From Akanthomyces muscarius (Eukaryota > Ascomycota > Sordariomycetes > Hypocreales > Cordycipitaceae), in assembly GCF_028009165.1 (NCBI RefSeq), contig NC_079241.1, positions 1,116,001 through 1,180,000 on the forward strand: a DNA stretch of 64,000 bases, in the 5' to 3' direction. The notes under the pieces were generated by a model, which ran no database searches, was not told the DNA's origin, and saw nothing but the letters and a program-made list of their open reading frames with translations. Position 1 is the stretch's first letter, and each line of letters opens with the position of its first letter. The translations under genes were made by a program, and so were the position numbers. Shown piece by piece: positions 43,637-54,553 of this stretch.

Positions 43637-44965
43637 ATGGCTCCCTTGACCAGCTCGGCACCGCCCCCGGCGCTGCTGCTGCTCCCGTCGCCCCCGTCGC
43701 CGAGTAGCCGGCTCACGCTCAACAGCAGCTACCACGCGCCCCTCTCCGCCGTCCTCGCCACGCTCGCCGCGCAGTCCCGGCAGACGCGGCAGCCCATCCT
43801 GCTCCTCGTCGCCGTCGCCGCGCCGATCCTGAGCCCCCCCTCCCCTGGGCGGCGAGGCGCCGCCGTGCGCTGGCACGCCGCGCAGTCGCTCCTCGCCGGC
43901 GTCTACTCCATCGTCGCGGCCCTGTGCGCCGAGCAGGGCATCCAGACGGACATGGGTTCCACGGCGACCGCGACGGCGGGGAGCGTCGACGCGCGCGTCG
44001 TGCTAGTCGACCACGCGCGCGGGCGCACCTACGGCCGCAGGGGCGACGGCTCGTTCCAGACGCACAACGGCACCACGGTGCTGGACCTGGCCGGCTTCGC
44101 GACGCTGGTGACGGGGCCGTGGGATAGAGTCTTCCATCCGAGCAGCGAGTCCGGGTACGAGCTCCTGAAGACATATCTCCTCCTCGCCGAGGGCAGGCAG
44201 GTGTTTAAGCAGAGCCAGATTGTGCCGGTGCCGGGTGGCATCAGCATCTCGTCACCTACCGCGACGGCGACGACGACGACGACAGAGGAGGGGGAGCAGG
44301 ATAAGAGCTACGCGACAGTCATTCTGGGCGGCACGTTCGATCATCTCCACCCAGGGCACAAGCTGCTCCTCCACGGCACGGTGCTTCTCATGCGCCTACC
44401 GGAAAAGCACACCACCTCGGCCGCCAGCATCAGCACGCTCATCATCGGCGTCTCCGGGGACCCCATGCTGCAGAACAAAAAGTTCGCCGACGAGCTCGAG
44501 CCCTGGGACACGCGCTGCCGTAGCGTCCTCGCCTTTCTCGCCAGCACCTTCAACATCTCCCCGCCCTCCGCCGGCGCCGCTGCCGGCGCCGCGCCACCGA
44601 GTGCCTACCGCATCGAGCACGTCGCCGAGGGTCCGTCGGGTGGCCCCGAGCTGCACGGTATCTACGCCGACGGCGCCGTGCTGGTACGGTGCACGGTGCT
44701 CAACGACGCCTTTGGCCCGACGGTCGACGAGGAGCCCATCGGCGCCATCTGCGTGTCGGGCGAGACGCGCGGCGGCGGCAAGGCCGTCAACGATAGACGA
44801 GCGGCCAAGGGTTGGCACGCACTCGACTCGTACGAGGTGGACGTGCTGGACACGCGCGGCATCGCCGAGGCTGATCGAGGTAGCGAGCAAGACTTTACGG
44901 CCAAGATTAGCAGTACAGCCATTCGGCAGCAGAGAGCCGAGGCCAAGGCAAAAGCACAGATTTAA
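43637..44965 (+). CDS. CAB4: Phosphopantetheine adenylyltransferase (CoA synthesis, CAB4-like)
   Basis: Transfers AMP from ATP to 4'-phosphopantetheine, giving dephospho-CoA. 442 aa, single exon. The N-terminal ~220 residues are the poorly conserved eukaryotic extension, rich in Ala/Ser/Pro. The nucleotidyltransferase domain starts ATVILGGTFDHLHPGHKLLL: T-x-D-H-L-H-x-G-H at 233-241 is the ATP-binding TxGH-type motif. Later segments are IIGVSGDPMLQNKKFADELEPWDTR and EPIGAICVSGETRGGGKAVN, and the closing signature KISSTAIR matches ISSTxxR. Yeast CAB4 is about 305 aa; this one is longer in the N-terminus and in two Ala/Ser/Thr-rich loops. The N-terminal start is uncertain by a few residues. Confidence 0.93.
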   Translation: MAPLTSSAPPPALLLLPSPPSPSSRLTLNSSYHAPLSAVLATLAAQSRQTRQPILLLVAVAAPILSPPSPGRRGAAVRWHAAQSLLAGVYSIVAALCAEQGIQTDMGSTATATAGSVDARVVLVDHARGRTYGRRGDGSFQTHNGTTVLDLAGFATLVTGPWDRVFHPSSESGYELLKTYLLLAEGRQVFKQSQIVPVPGGISISSPTATATTTTTEEGEQDKSYATVILGGTFDHLHPGHKLLLHGTVLLMRLPEKHTTSAASISTLIIGVSGDPMLQNKKFADELEPWDTRCRSVLAFLASTFNISPPSAGAAAGAAPPSAYRIEHVAEGPSGGPELHGIYADGAVLVRCTVLNDAFGPTVDEEPIGAICVSGETRGGGKAVNDRRAAKGWHALDSYEVDVLDTRGIAEADRGSEQDFTAKISSTAIRQQRAEAKAKAQI

Positions 44966-45412
44966 AGCAGTCAACCACTGTGTTTAACCATTTGGATATT
45001 TGTATAGCGTAGCATTCAAGACATAATTTGTTCAAGTACGTTGGTATAAAAAATGTGCGTGGCGTTGGTGTAAGCCACGCAGGGATAGTATGAATAATTG
45101 TGTAAACTCGACATGTGCTGCTCTCTTGCCCATGATTTGCGCCATACAATGCACTATTCACAAATTCCCGCAGAATCCAGAAAAGGAAAGGTTCGCCTGA
45201 AATCAAAACAATAAGAAAGTGGAGAGACAACTCCCGGGTGATGCATCACCTCATGTCTTGATTAATTCGTCAATATGTACACGTTCGAAAAAGCTTATGT
45301 GTCCAAACCCAACCCAGTACTGCGCCAGCCGGTTAGGAGATAATAGTATAAGCTGGCTTTCAATAAACTTGTCTGTGAAAATTTCGTTAGCCCTAGTGCG
45401 CATATCCTCGGT
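44966..45412. other. Convergent 3' spacer
   Basis: Between the ends of CAB4 and the F-box gene. No gene seen. Confidence 0.55.
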
Positions 45413-46747
45413 TTATTGCGGTGCCCAATACGTACCCCGATGGAACCCGGCTGCAGCCACATGCCCTTTACTTCTCACTATGCGAGCTCCAGCAAACAAC
45501 TCGTCCTGGGCATCGCCCACATAGCCGGCAGGGCCAAGGTCATCAGCCACAAATGTATATTCGCCGCGAGGTATATTTGGGTCGCCTGTCAGCTTGATCG
45601 CCTCTAGTCGACCTCTGTAGACCCGGGCGTTCAGTCTCCTCTTTTGCCACTCATCTTCAGTCTCAGTGTCACGTCGCTCCAGGCCAAGGTCAAGATCGGT
45701 GGCTGGAGGATCGTCCGGCTGGTTCACCAATAGAAATTCGCAGCCGTGGCCACTGTAGTCGCCAACCCAGATCCCACGCCACGGTTTCGTAGCCGTCGGT
45801 GTGTATAGCGTGGGATCTAAGGTGGAGTATGTAACGATTTCCTCACCGATATGCACTCCAATGGGAGCCTCAGCGCCGTTGCTGTTAGGTAAAGGTGCAG
45901 CAGCCCAGGGCAGCGGCGGCGGCGGTGCTCCGCTGAGCTCCATCCATTGCCGAATTCGGAAGGTCTGATCTGACACTTCGCAGCGGCGTCTGGGCCTGTC
46001 ATAAGTGGATGTCTGCACAACGGCTTGGCCGGATTCAATGCCGGCGACATGGTGTCGAGCCGGGATGGCTGGTGGCGGCCAGATGTGGTGGTAAGGGTAT
46101 TCGCTGGAGAGGCTCTTGTCCGCCTCTTCCGGATCAAGTGGTCGCGTCAGCATAAAGTTGCTGTACATGCCCGCCAGACGGTCGTCCAACGTCATAGGCA
46201 TCTCGTCGGCAAATCGGTTAGCGCCGGGGCGACTGCGAAATTGTCGTTCTGCTTTGCCTTCCTTGTGCACTTTGAACTGGAGAACTGGTTTGTCAAGATG
46301 TAGGTTGACCTTTGGCTCAAATCCATGGATAATCACTTCCTTGTCTGCGGGCCAATGATCGTAGGAGTCTCTGCGACTGACGGCGAGAAGCTGAAACGCT
46401 TCAATGCAGCCCCTGCGTTGATCGTATCGAGCGAGGATAAGCTTGCCCATGAGGTCGCGGTCGCTGAACCATATTTTGTATCGCGGTAGAAACCATAGTC
46501 GGTCGAGTGCAGAGTATAATTCGCGATAGGTTTTGCATGGGCCGGGTGTCGAGAGCCAGACGCCTGGTACGTTACGCTGGATGCAGCGGTGCCAGTGTAG
46601 CTCGGACACGGCATATTCGCGGAGGGTCCGGCAAGTTGCTGTGACGTTCAGTAGATCGAACGGGGCAAGGTAAGACAGCACTGCATGCAGGAGCTCTGCA
46701 GGTAAGTTCAAAAGTGGTGTCACATTTTGCTTCTCATGCGGCTCCAT
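45413..46747 (-). CDS. FBXO31-like F-box protein
   Basis: 444 aa, single exon from ATG at 46747. An N-terminal F-box (about 13-55: LLNLPAELLHAVLSYLAPFDLLNVTATCRTLREYAVSELHW) should bind Skp1 in an SCF ubiquitin ligase. The C-terminal half carries the beta-rich substrate domain of the FBXO31 family: KPWRGIWVGDYSGHGCEFLLV, RLEAIKLTGDPNIPRGEYTFVADDLG and GHVAAAGFHRGTYW. In animals FBXO31 targets cyclin D1 and C-terminally damaged proteins; fungal substrates are unknown. The open frame continues upstream of the chosen start only through non-ATG codons. A small gene of the same strand begins 458 bp further up. Confidence 0.88.
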   Translation of the reverse strand: MEPHEKQNVTPLLNLPAELLHAVLSYLAPFDLLNVTATCRTLREYAVSELHWHRCIQRNVPGVWLSTPGPCKTYRELYSALDRLWFLPRYKIWFSDRDLMGKLILARYDQRRGCIEAFQLLAVSRRDSYDHWPADKEVIIHGFEPKVNLHLDKPVLQFKVHKEGKAERQFRSRPGANRFADEMPMTLDDRLAGMYSNFMLTRPLDPEEADKSLSSEYPYHHIWPPPAIPARHHVAGIESGQAVVQTSTYDRPRRRCEVSDQTFRIRQWMELSGAPPPPLPWAAAPLPNSNGAEAPIGVHIGEEIVTYSTLDPTLYTPTATKPWRGIWVGDYSGHGCEFLLVNQPDDPPATDLDLGLERRDTETEDEWQKRRLNARVYRGRLEAIKLTGDPNIPRGEYTFVADDLGPAGYVGDAQDELFAGARIVRSKGHVAAAGFHRGTYWAPQ

Positions 46748-46868
46748 GGTGGTCCCCCGCCGTGTGTGCAGGGGCGCATCACTAGGTAATCGATTGAGCA
46801 AGTCGTCTAAATTTTCTTACATTGCCCCGTGTCAGCAAAGATGATTGTTTGAGAGGCCTCTGCCTCTA

Positions 46869-47205
46869 TTAAATAGACTCAGACATTTGCAAGGAACTTT
46901 TGAATGCATCTGCGGTACTTGCAAGGGCGGCAGCAAAAGCTGGGCCGTGCAGCCGACCGATATCAGATGCAGACATATCAGTACCAGGGTCTGATAGAAT
47001 GAGGCTCACCTTTTAGAGGGTCAAGCCAGCGACCATTGGATTTCGTGAACCCTGGAGGGCTGGGTGAATCGGTAGGGAGTCGTTTGCGTCGTTTCAAAGC
47101 TCCTGTCTCGTCGGGGATGTGGTTGAGAAATTCGAGAACGCTTTCGTCCTCGGCATCATGCCGACCCCAGATGGAGGGCAGCGATGAGTGATCCATAGTC
47201 GGCAT
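46869..47205 (-). CDS. Small two-exon protein of unknown function, 88 aa
   Basis: Modelled as 47205..47010 joined to 46939..46869. A 70-nt intron starts GTGAGC, has an ATCTGATA branch-like element and ends CCCAG, phase 1. The protein reads MPTMDHSSLPSIWGRHD at the start, then an acidic helix, a KRRKR patch, and FTKSNGRWLDPLK, which continues across the junction as AFAAALASTADAFKSSL to the stop. Without splicing the frame ends after 75 codons. The exon-2 frame staying open with a helix-like composition favours the spliced model. No family recognised. The start could be the second Met (47196). Confidence 0.45.
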
Positions 47206-50200
47206 TGGCCCTTGCAGGCATGCGGCTGATGAGAGGTCAAATTCGGCGGCAACGAAGCGATGTAGGTGTAAAGAGTGCCTGGCGAGCAGCTCACTTTATC
47301 AATCGTTTTGCAGGCCGCAACATGGACCGCCAGCCAACCCGGGCCGAAAGGGTCAACGCAAAACAGCACGATGGCAAGCAGCAAGTCCTCAGCTGCAGCT
47401 GCTATGGGTGTTTCAGTGGAGCAGGCGGTAGGTAATAATGCGAGGCTTGCTAAAATGCGTTGGATGGCACTGCGGAGGGGGTGCAATAAAGCGGCGTGCT
47501 GGAGCTGCAGAAACAAGCGCAACGCCTATACAGCGGGCAGCTAGAGAGGCTATTCTGGACAGCAGCTATTTGTGGCGAGATGGCGGAGGGATCAAGATGC
47601 CCTGCTGAAGGATGCAGAATGCGAGATGCGAGCAACACGGGGCCAGATGAAGCGGCGCGAAAGAAGACAGCGCAACCGTGAAGGCGCATGCAATGCAGGA
47701 CGCGGAAGCGGCATGCGGTGCCGATGGGTATAGTGGCTCTTGTGGTGCTGGGATGCGCTGCTGGCTGGACGAGATTGAGGCGTGGTTTGCGTAGTATCTC
47801 GTGCCGTGTCTGTGCTGGCCGCGATCTAGCTTGGCGGCGACCTGGGAAGCAAGATGAGCGGCCCAGCTGCAAGGATATTTTGGCAGGTCTGAGATTGAAT
47901 GAAGCAGATAGAAGGCGGCTGCTGACACACGAGAGAGCTCTGTGGCTCGCTGTGGTTGTGGTTGTGTCTGTGTGTTTGCTAGCCTGGCCGTGGTGTTTTA
48001 TGCGGTGGAGGTGCCAAGGGAGAAAGTAGCCGCAACGGCGATGAACGATGGCCGATTAGTAGGAGTACTGTCCCCTGCGAGATCTGCAAGCTGTATTCGA
48101 ATTTGCAACACGGGCGGGAGTCCGTCTTTTGACGTGTTGGGGCAGAATCAGGATGGCGCGCCGAGCAGCGAAAAAGGATTCCAGCCAAGCGCAACAGAGC
48201 CGGGCCGCTAGTTAGAGATTAAAAAGCCATGGCAAAAAGGGCCGAAGTAGCAAGAGACGATACATGGGCTGGCAAGAAGAGAAGCGGCATTAAAAAATCT
48301 ATCGTCTGTTGGTGTGCCTGGTCAATGCATCTGGCGAGGCTACTTGGTAAAGAGATGGGTGGCCGGCGAGGAAGCTAACGTTAGCTGGCTGCGACAGAGG
48401 GCAGGTGAAGATGGGGGTGGAACCGAAGCTGGTGCGTGCTTTTTGGTGTGTTTGCACTCTGTTCAAACCTGTCGCAGTTTTTGCCCATCAGCATTCAGCG
48501 GTACAGAAAAACTGGGCAAGAAACTGCAGTCACCCTTGCGAGTGCCTCGGACCACTTAAGCTGCCGCCAGCTCTTGAACAATTTGAAATACACGTCTTGC
48601 TGACTCATGCTGCTAGGAAAATGCCAGCTAGTTAGTTGCATGCGATGATGTCTTGGCCGTTGGTTACACGCCGTCTTCCCCGACACCGCATTGCTGCAGT
48701 CTAGCCGTCGGGCCATTTTGTCGTGTATCGCAATCCATTGTTCGATTTCTTCAAATTCTTTGATTACGTCGTTCTTTTCCCTCAACCCCTCCGAGCTCTC
48801 TAGCAACTAAGCCGGATGCATATGCCCACGCCTCTTCGTGACGACAATGGAATGGTCGCGATAGAGCCCCCACCAGGCTGTTATCCACTCTCGAAGAAGC
48901 CAGCTTCACGACAAGGCGGGCCACTCGGGCCATTGTTCCTCTCTCGACTGGCGTGCCGCCACTATGTCAAAGGGCTCGGTCGCGGACCTGCCACCTTGCG
49001 AGTCAAGTTAACACGGAGCTTTGGAGGCTACTAAGCATTCAGTCGACCACCAGCCTTGCCTATACACTACGGAGCAGACTTGACTTAGCGTTACACTAGT
49101 CTCGACCGTGGAAAGGCTTTGTCCGGTGCCGACAACGCTCCGTTGGCGAATTTCCCATTGACTTGCAGCCCGTCATCTCGGCCCTCGCAGCTCCAATATA
49201 CTTGTTATAGCAGTGGGCTATTATGGTTTGGTGGGCTGGTCTCTGCTCAACTTGTCCAGTTTGCCGTCTCCATCCAAAGCAGGGGCAAAGAACCCCCCCG
49301 GTCGGTTGCGACGTGCCGCGTCCGGGTCAGCTGGTGGTTCGCTCTCACCCTTCTGGGTTTGAATATCCCTGTTACCTGGGGCGGACAATTGCACGAGCTC
49401 CCCGTTCTGCAGCCGGCGCTAGGCTTTGGAGATGGAGCAGCTATGGACAGTGACTGTCAACAAGGAAGCAGCAGGACGGTGCTACTCTAAGCAGTAATTA
49501 GAGCTAGCGGCTGCTCGGCTCGGGCTGCTGGGTGCATGAAATCCAAAGCATCCCAGTTGGTGCAGAAAAGGTGGTATTATGCCTTCTGCGTGAGTCTATT
49601 ATTAGACCAAGCAGCTTCCTGTTCGGGAGGGGATCTTGCACTAGGGCTCCCACACCACCAAACCATGTCGTTCAGGCCGCCGGAGCGAGCAGCCTTGGAA
49701 TAGAAATACCAGCTAATGATGCAGGGGACAGCCAAGTAAGCTAGCGAAGCCCGCGCTGGCACTGACTGACTGGAAAAGAATGATGCGCCGCGCCGGTCTG
49801 GTCCAGCTTGCATCCTAGCGGAGGTGGCCGCTCTGGACGAGCAGCCAGTCGACAAGGTTTTCCACGAACCAGAACTCGCTCTCCCGGACCTGGTCTGATG
49901 CAATTGGCATTGCTTGGCCGGCCTATCACCTGCTAAGGATGCGGTTGGGGGCGGGACGAGTAGACGGCGGCTTGCAAAAGTACTGCACTGGCGACTCGCT
50001 GTAAGCAAGCTTCTCAGTCCAACTGCTATTCTGGGTCTAAGCCTTGAAGTCGGGGGACAAAAGGCCCTTGGCATTAGTTGTAAAACTAGCTACCTTGCGA
50101 GAGCTATACACTTGCGGCATGGAGCCTCACAAAAGTGCCTTGGTTGATGAGGCTCGGCCGAGGTCTGTTGTACGGTGGAACAGATCAATTGGTCGAGAAG

Positions 50201-52107
50201 TGCGCATGGGCTGTCTGTCGGTGTGCATAGGTGAATCGTCCTGTCATGCCCAGGCCAAGGTGACACTAGTATTGCAACCTGCTCAATATTAGCCACCAAG
50301 GTCGCGCGCCAAAGCAGCATGTGCAAGTTTCGAGCAGCCTGTGCTGCGCCCACCGGGGTCTGCCACCTAACAAAACTGGTAAAACGCCGCAAGTAACGTT
50401 GAGCCCCAGCGGACCAGGGTTGACAGGAGAGGAAAGTGATGATGTTTTTCAATTTCCAATTCAGCATTGCAGCGGCAGGTCCGGGGCAGTTGCGACGAGC
50501 TGCTGACCCGGTCAGATGGCGCTTTATGGTGGCTTGGCACCTCAAGAAAGTCTGCGAATAGATAGCTAACTATCAACTATCTGTACCTAGGTACCAGTAG
50601 TTACTGATATGTGCCTAATGCAGGCAGCGGTGGTGCAGTCCGAAGTCGCATTCGTGGGTGCGACACGGCTCCGCAGGCGCTGTACTCCGCACCCGGGGAG
50701 GATTTAGTTTGGGGGGGGGGAGGCTGGGAATGTTGGTGGTTTTCCCTGTGGTCCCTGGCCCTGTGGCGGTTTGCAAGGCAAGTCTTGTGAATAGATAATA
50801 AGCCGGGGTTACAGTTGTCTTGGCATCTCTAAATATGTGCTGCTGGATTGGTCAATGAGGTACATGTGATGAACAATTGGCTAATTACGACATTTCCGTG
50901 GGTAGCTAATAAAATCACAATTGTTGTCCGTCGTATCTTGTCCGTTTGTGGTGCATTTGGGCACTTGCCAGCTGCCAGTTGCCTGCCAGCTGCTCGCCGC
51001 TCCTTGCACATCCACCATCCTCTGGCACTTGGCCCCCAGAAATGATAGTCATCTTCATCCTACCAACCTACCTATTCCGAACGCCCATCATTTTCTCCAT
51101 CCCATCCTGTCCACCGAATATTGCCGGTCCCTTGTCTCTAGCAGGCTGAAACGGAACGAAACAAAGAGGCGCGCCCTCTCTCGAGCACATCATTGCTGCT
51201 GTCGAATAACATGGCGCCAACAAACACCGCCAGCGTTGCCAGCCATCATCCACTAATCAACAATCTAAACTACGCCGTACCCTGGCTGCCGCAACACAAC
51301 ATCACTGGCTGAGCAAGGAGCTGGACCGCCCTAGACTTATTGCACTGCAGCGCCGTGTCCGGCGCCACTGGCGAAGCCTGGCTGCATTGCCCTGGCGTTG
51401 TCGGAGGAATAGCCTGTCGTCGTTGTCGTCATGCCTTTTTGGCCGGCAAGCTCGAAACCTGATCTACGCCCGTCTCGTATCACAGACGACTTCTGCTGTG
51501 TGATGAGCTGGCTTCTGCGATGATCTCTACGCTTAGTTCACGCAGATATCCATGTCAATACTGTCGCCGACCTAATTCGCCGGCTACCGGCTCCTCTTTC
51601 GCTTCTCGAGGCCCGCCGCTGACTGCTCCTCCCAACATCATGCACCACTCACTCGCGCGCCCTCCCCACAACCATCCAACCAACACCACCACTAGTGCCC
51701 CTGGCGTCATTGATCGGCCTACTCTCTGGTCTCAGCACTGCTACCCGACTTCGCCTGCCGCCGCGCGCGCACCTCACACGGGCGCTGTTCTTATCTTGTC
51801 AGATAGCCAGAGTCTGGGGGTGGCGTCGTAGCTCGACTAAGCTTCCGCCTTGCTGGTTCACCTTCCTAGTCGGGCTCGCACTTGGGCTGTTCAACCCGGA
51901 GGGACACATCGACCCGTGCCAAGTAGCTCCTCAGCTTGTTGCCGGTCTTGCCTGTCGCCGTTCTCTACGTGCCTCTCAATCACTACTGGCAAGCAAACGA
52001 ATGACACTTGCTTGCAGTTGACCAACCCGAGCTTTGCGCAAGATATACAGCCCAACCCTACGCTTCCGCGCCGTCGGCCACTCTACTCCAGCAGAACGCC
52101 CTCCGCC
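47206..52107. other. 4.9-kb stretch without recognisable genes
   Basis: The longest gene-free interval here, lying between divergent starts. It contains many short frames of biased composition, a 14-bp palindrome AGCTAACGTTAGCT (48373-48386), a GTACCTAGGTAC palindrome (50583-50594) and a G10 run (50711-50720). No transposase, reverse transcriptase, tRNA or rRNA signature was recognised. It could be a long promoter, a non-coding transcript or decayed sequence. Confidence 0.55.
50711..50720 (+). repeat. G10 homopolymer
   Basis: Ten consecutive G in the gene-free region. Confidence 0.9.
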
Positions 52108-52817
52108 ATGGCGTCACTAATACCGTTCATCTCGGAGATTCTCCCCATGATCATGCCCGCCTCCACCCACGTTACAGCAGCCAAGGATCTCCAGCCGACC
52201 CATCCAACTGTCGAGGGGCCTGTGATAAGGCGGGCTGCGGTCATCGACCGCTGCGACAAGATGTGTGCTTCTGGTAAGCTCGACACCACCTCCGCACGCG
52301 CACAACGCATCAGACCACAGTTTTCCACTCTTTTGCGCTTTACCCTGGTCTTTTTTTAGTCCAAATGCTACCGCATCTTTCCAACCCCCTGGTAGACCAC
52401 GAGGTGTAACTATTTTTGGCAGTTCTCACAACCCGACCCCAGTCTAGCACGCCCGTCCGCCACAACAGCGAACAGGGTAAGTTTCGTCGCGCCTCGGCTG
52501 CGCCCTATCCCAACATGGCCTAATGCTACGCCGCCCGGCTGAGCTTTTCTGACCCATCGTCTCCAGATGCCATCATATATGCTGTCTCCGGTACCGGCCT
52601 CCTGCTTGTGAATGACAGCTTTGAAGAGGAACTACGACGTCACCCTCTGTCTGCCGGGGACTTTGCTTTCGTCCCGGCCTGGACAGAGCACCAGATCCGG
52701 AACGAGACAGACACCGACCTGGTCATGGTGGTGATACAGAGTGGTTCGCGCCCCGTCGGCGCCATCTTGACGGATTGGGGAGGTGATGAAGTGGCTGCGG
52801 ACATATCCAGCGACTAA
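52108..52817 (+). CDS. Small cupin-domain protein
   Basis: 156 aa from three exons: 52108..52273, 52423..52476 (54-nt mini-exon) and 52567..52817. Introns are 149 nt (GTAAGC...TTGGCAG) and 90 nt (GTAAGT...CTCCAG), and phases agree. The spliced core is CDKMCASVLTT...TPVRHNSEQDAIIYAVSGTG, then AGDFAFVPAWTEHQIRNET and LTDWGG. This is an RmlC-like cupin: motif 1 has His plus Glu (RHNSEQ), motif 2 has G-D-x-x-F-x-P-A-W-x-x-H. Only one His is in motif 1 instead of the usual HxH, so metal binding may be altered, as in several fungal relatives. Function unknown; such stand-alone cupins often accompany catabolic or secondary pathways. The 5' side is the 4.9-kb gene-poor stretch. Confidence 0.82.
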
Positions 52818-52951
52818 GCCTTTTCTTCTTTCAGCTCAGGCTGTGGGCTTGCGTTATATCATATTCCCGTTTCTATACACGCTAAGTACTGGCTTTATCT
52901 ATACACGACGCTGAGTTGTCCACATATGAGCTGGCTCTTGATTGTGACAGG

Positions 52952-54553
52952 TCAATCCTCTTTCCCCTCGGCTAGAACGCACTTTATAATCTTGTTGTAG
53001 TCTGATGGCGTGTCAAAAACCTGCGCGTGATCAAGTTCGGGGAACCACAGCACCCCAACTCTCGACTCTTGCCCGCCCTCCGCCGCATCATCCTCGGGCT
53101 CCTGCAAGTACTCGGCCACGGCTGGTGCATTAACAATGATGTCCTTGGCCGCTAGGCTGACGGTGACTCTCCGGTGACCCCCACCCCCCGGCCGGCGCAG
53201 CAGGTCCTCCTTCCAGATGATGTTTTGCCGCCAGTGAAAGTGCCGTCCCAGCACCGTGGCGACGCCGACGTCTGCGCTGGCAAAGTACCACAGCTGCCAC
53301 TCGGCCGCGGTCCGCGGGCGCCGCCGGGTAAAGTTGTAGGCCACGTGAGGCAGCTGCAGCATGATGGTGACGGGGTCGACGAGCGTGGCGGCTTCGACGC
53401 GGCGGCTGAGCGCCGTGTGCTCGCCGTCGGCCGTCAGGATGTGCGTCGTCGGCACGGAGCCGTACGAGTGCGAGACAATGGCAAATTCGTCCCAGCCGTG
53501 CGCGTCAAGGATGCTGGCAAAGGCGGCGAGGAAGGCGCGCTTGTCGAGTGGCGGCGACGTGAGCCGAAACGACACGGGCAGCATCTCCACGGCGATGATG
53601 CGGACTCCGGGTCCGTCCTGTGCGGATTGCGCATTGGCGGCTTTGACGAGATCAAAGAGGAAGCGGAGATAGGTCAGCAGGCCGACACCGATGCCGTGGA
53701 AAAATACCACCGGGAGCTGTTGTCCCTGTTTCTGCTCGGCCGCCGCAGAAGCGCGCGTCCGGGGCTTGGCGTTCTGGTGCTGCTGCTGCTGCTGGCTATT
53801 CGGTCCGTAGTACCAGTATCCCAGCGCCGGCGCCGGCGACTTGTATGTGCTAAAGAGCTCCTGCGGACGCGGCGGAAACGTCGCGCGCACCTCGGCGGCG
53901 CTGCTCCGGCCGTAGAAGCGAAACCCATGGGCGCGCAGAAACGCATGCGTAACGCCATCCACCAGCGCAATCACCACATACCACGCGAGGCTCCGGTACG
54001 CCGTTGTGACGGGCTCCAGTGTCAGCCGCAGGCTCCGGGCGGTGCCGCGGCCCGGCGCGAAGCGACGCCCCATGCGATCCTCGAGCGTGGCCACGTACCC
54101 ATCCAGCTCCGCGTTATGCGCCGCCGCCGCGTCCTCGTCGGAGGTCTCGAAAAAGGCCCAGAGCAGGAATTCGCGCACATTGTCCCGGCGGATGTCATCG
54201 AGCGGCGCGTTAAGAAACCACCCGCGCAGGTACAGCGCGGTGTCATGCGCGTGCGCGAGACACTGCTGGAAGAGCGCCTGCCGCTCCGCCTTGGTGAGGG
54301 CTTTGGGATAGACGGCCTCCGTAGTGGCGGCGACGCGCAGTTGTGGCCGGTAGAGGAAAACGTAGAAGACAGCCTCGGCGAGGAGAAGGCCGATGAGGAC
54401 GGCCTGGGCGGTGTGGTGCGGCGTCGCGAAGGGGTCGTAGATGGAGTACGCGGAGAGCGCGAGGAGAGGAAGCAGGTAAAAGAGAGGCGTGAAGCGGAAG
54501 ATGATCACGGAGACTTGTATGAGAGCCCATTCGGGCGGCGAGTTGCCAATCAT
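52952..54553 (-). CDS. Membrane-anchored alpha/beta hydrolase
   Basis: 533 aa, single exon from ATG at 54553. Two N-terminal hydrophobic segments (about 12-36 and 50-68) anchor it. A helical region follows, then a hydrolase domain: PVVFFHGIGVG (oxyanion strand, about 281-291), IVSHSYGS at 359-366 with nucleophile Ser363, LVDPVTIMLQLPHV, and a late LDHAQVF carrying the candidate catalytic His. A polyglutamine run (254-258) sits before the domain and is coded by CAG/CTG repeats. Family resembles fungal lipase-like hydrolases of lipid droplets or ER, but I cannot name the substrate. A long in-frame upstream extension (to 54805) is rejected because it is basic and lacks family sequence. Confidence 0.87.
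   Translation of the reverse strand: MIGNSPPEWALIQVSVIIFRFTPLFYLLPLLALSAYSIYDPFATPHHTAQAVLIGLLLAEAVFYVFLYRPQLRVAATTEAVYPKALTKAERQALFQQCLAHAHDTALYLRGWFLNAPLDDIRRDNVREFLLWAFFETSDEDAAAAHNAELDGYVATLEDRMGRRFAPGRGTARSLRLTLEPVTTAYRSLAWYVVIALVDGVTHAFLRAHGFRFYGRSSAAEVRATFPPRPQELFSTYKSPAPALGYWYYGPNSQQQQQHQNAKPRTRASAAAEQKQGQQLPVVFFHGIGVGLLTYLRFLFDLVKAANAQSAQDGPGVRIIAVEMLPVSFRLTSPPLDKRAFLAAFASILDAHGWDEFAIVSHSYGSVPTTHILTADGEHTALSRRVEAATLVDPVTIMLQLPHVAYNFTRRRPRTAAEWQLWYFASADVGVATVLGRHFHWRQNIIWKEDLLRRPGGGGHRRVTVSLAAKDIIVNAPAVAEYLQEPEDDAAEGGQESRVGVLWFPELDHAQVFDTPSDYNKIIKCVLAEGKED

Noticed and set aside
49577..50074. 165-codon minus-strand frame in the gene-poor interval
   Set aside because: Ser/Arg/Ala-biased, no domain, no splice partner; typical of GC-rich noise.
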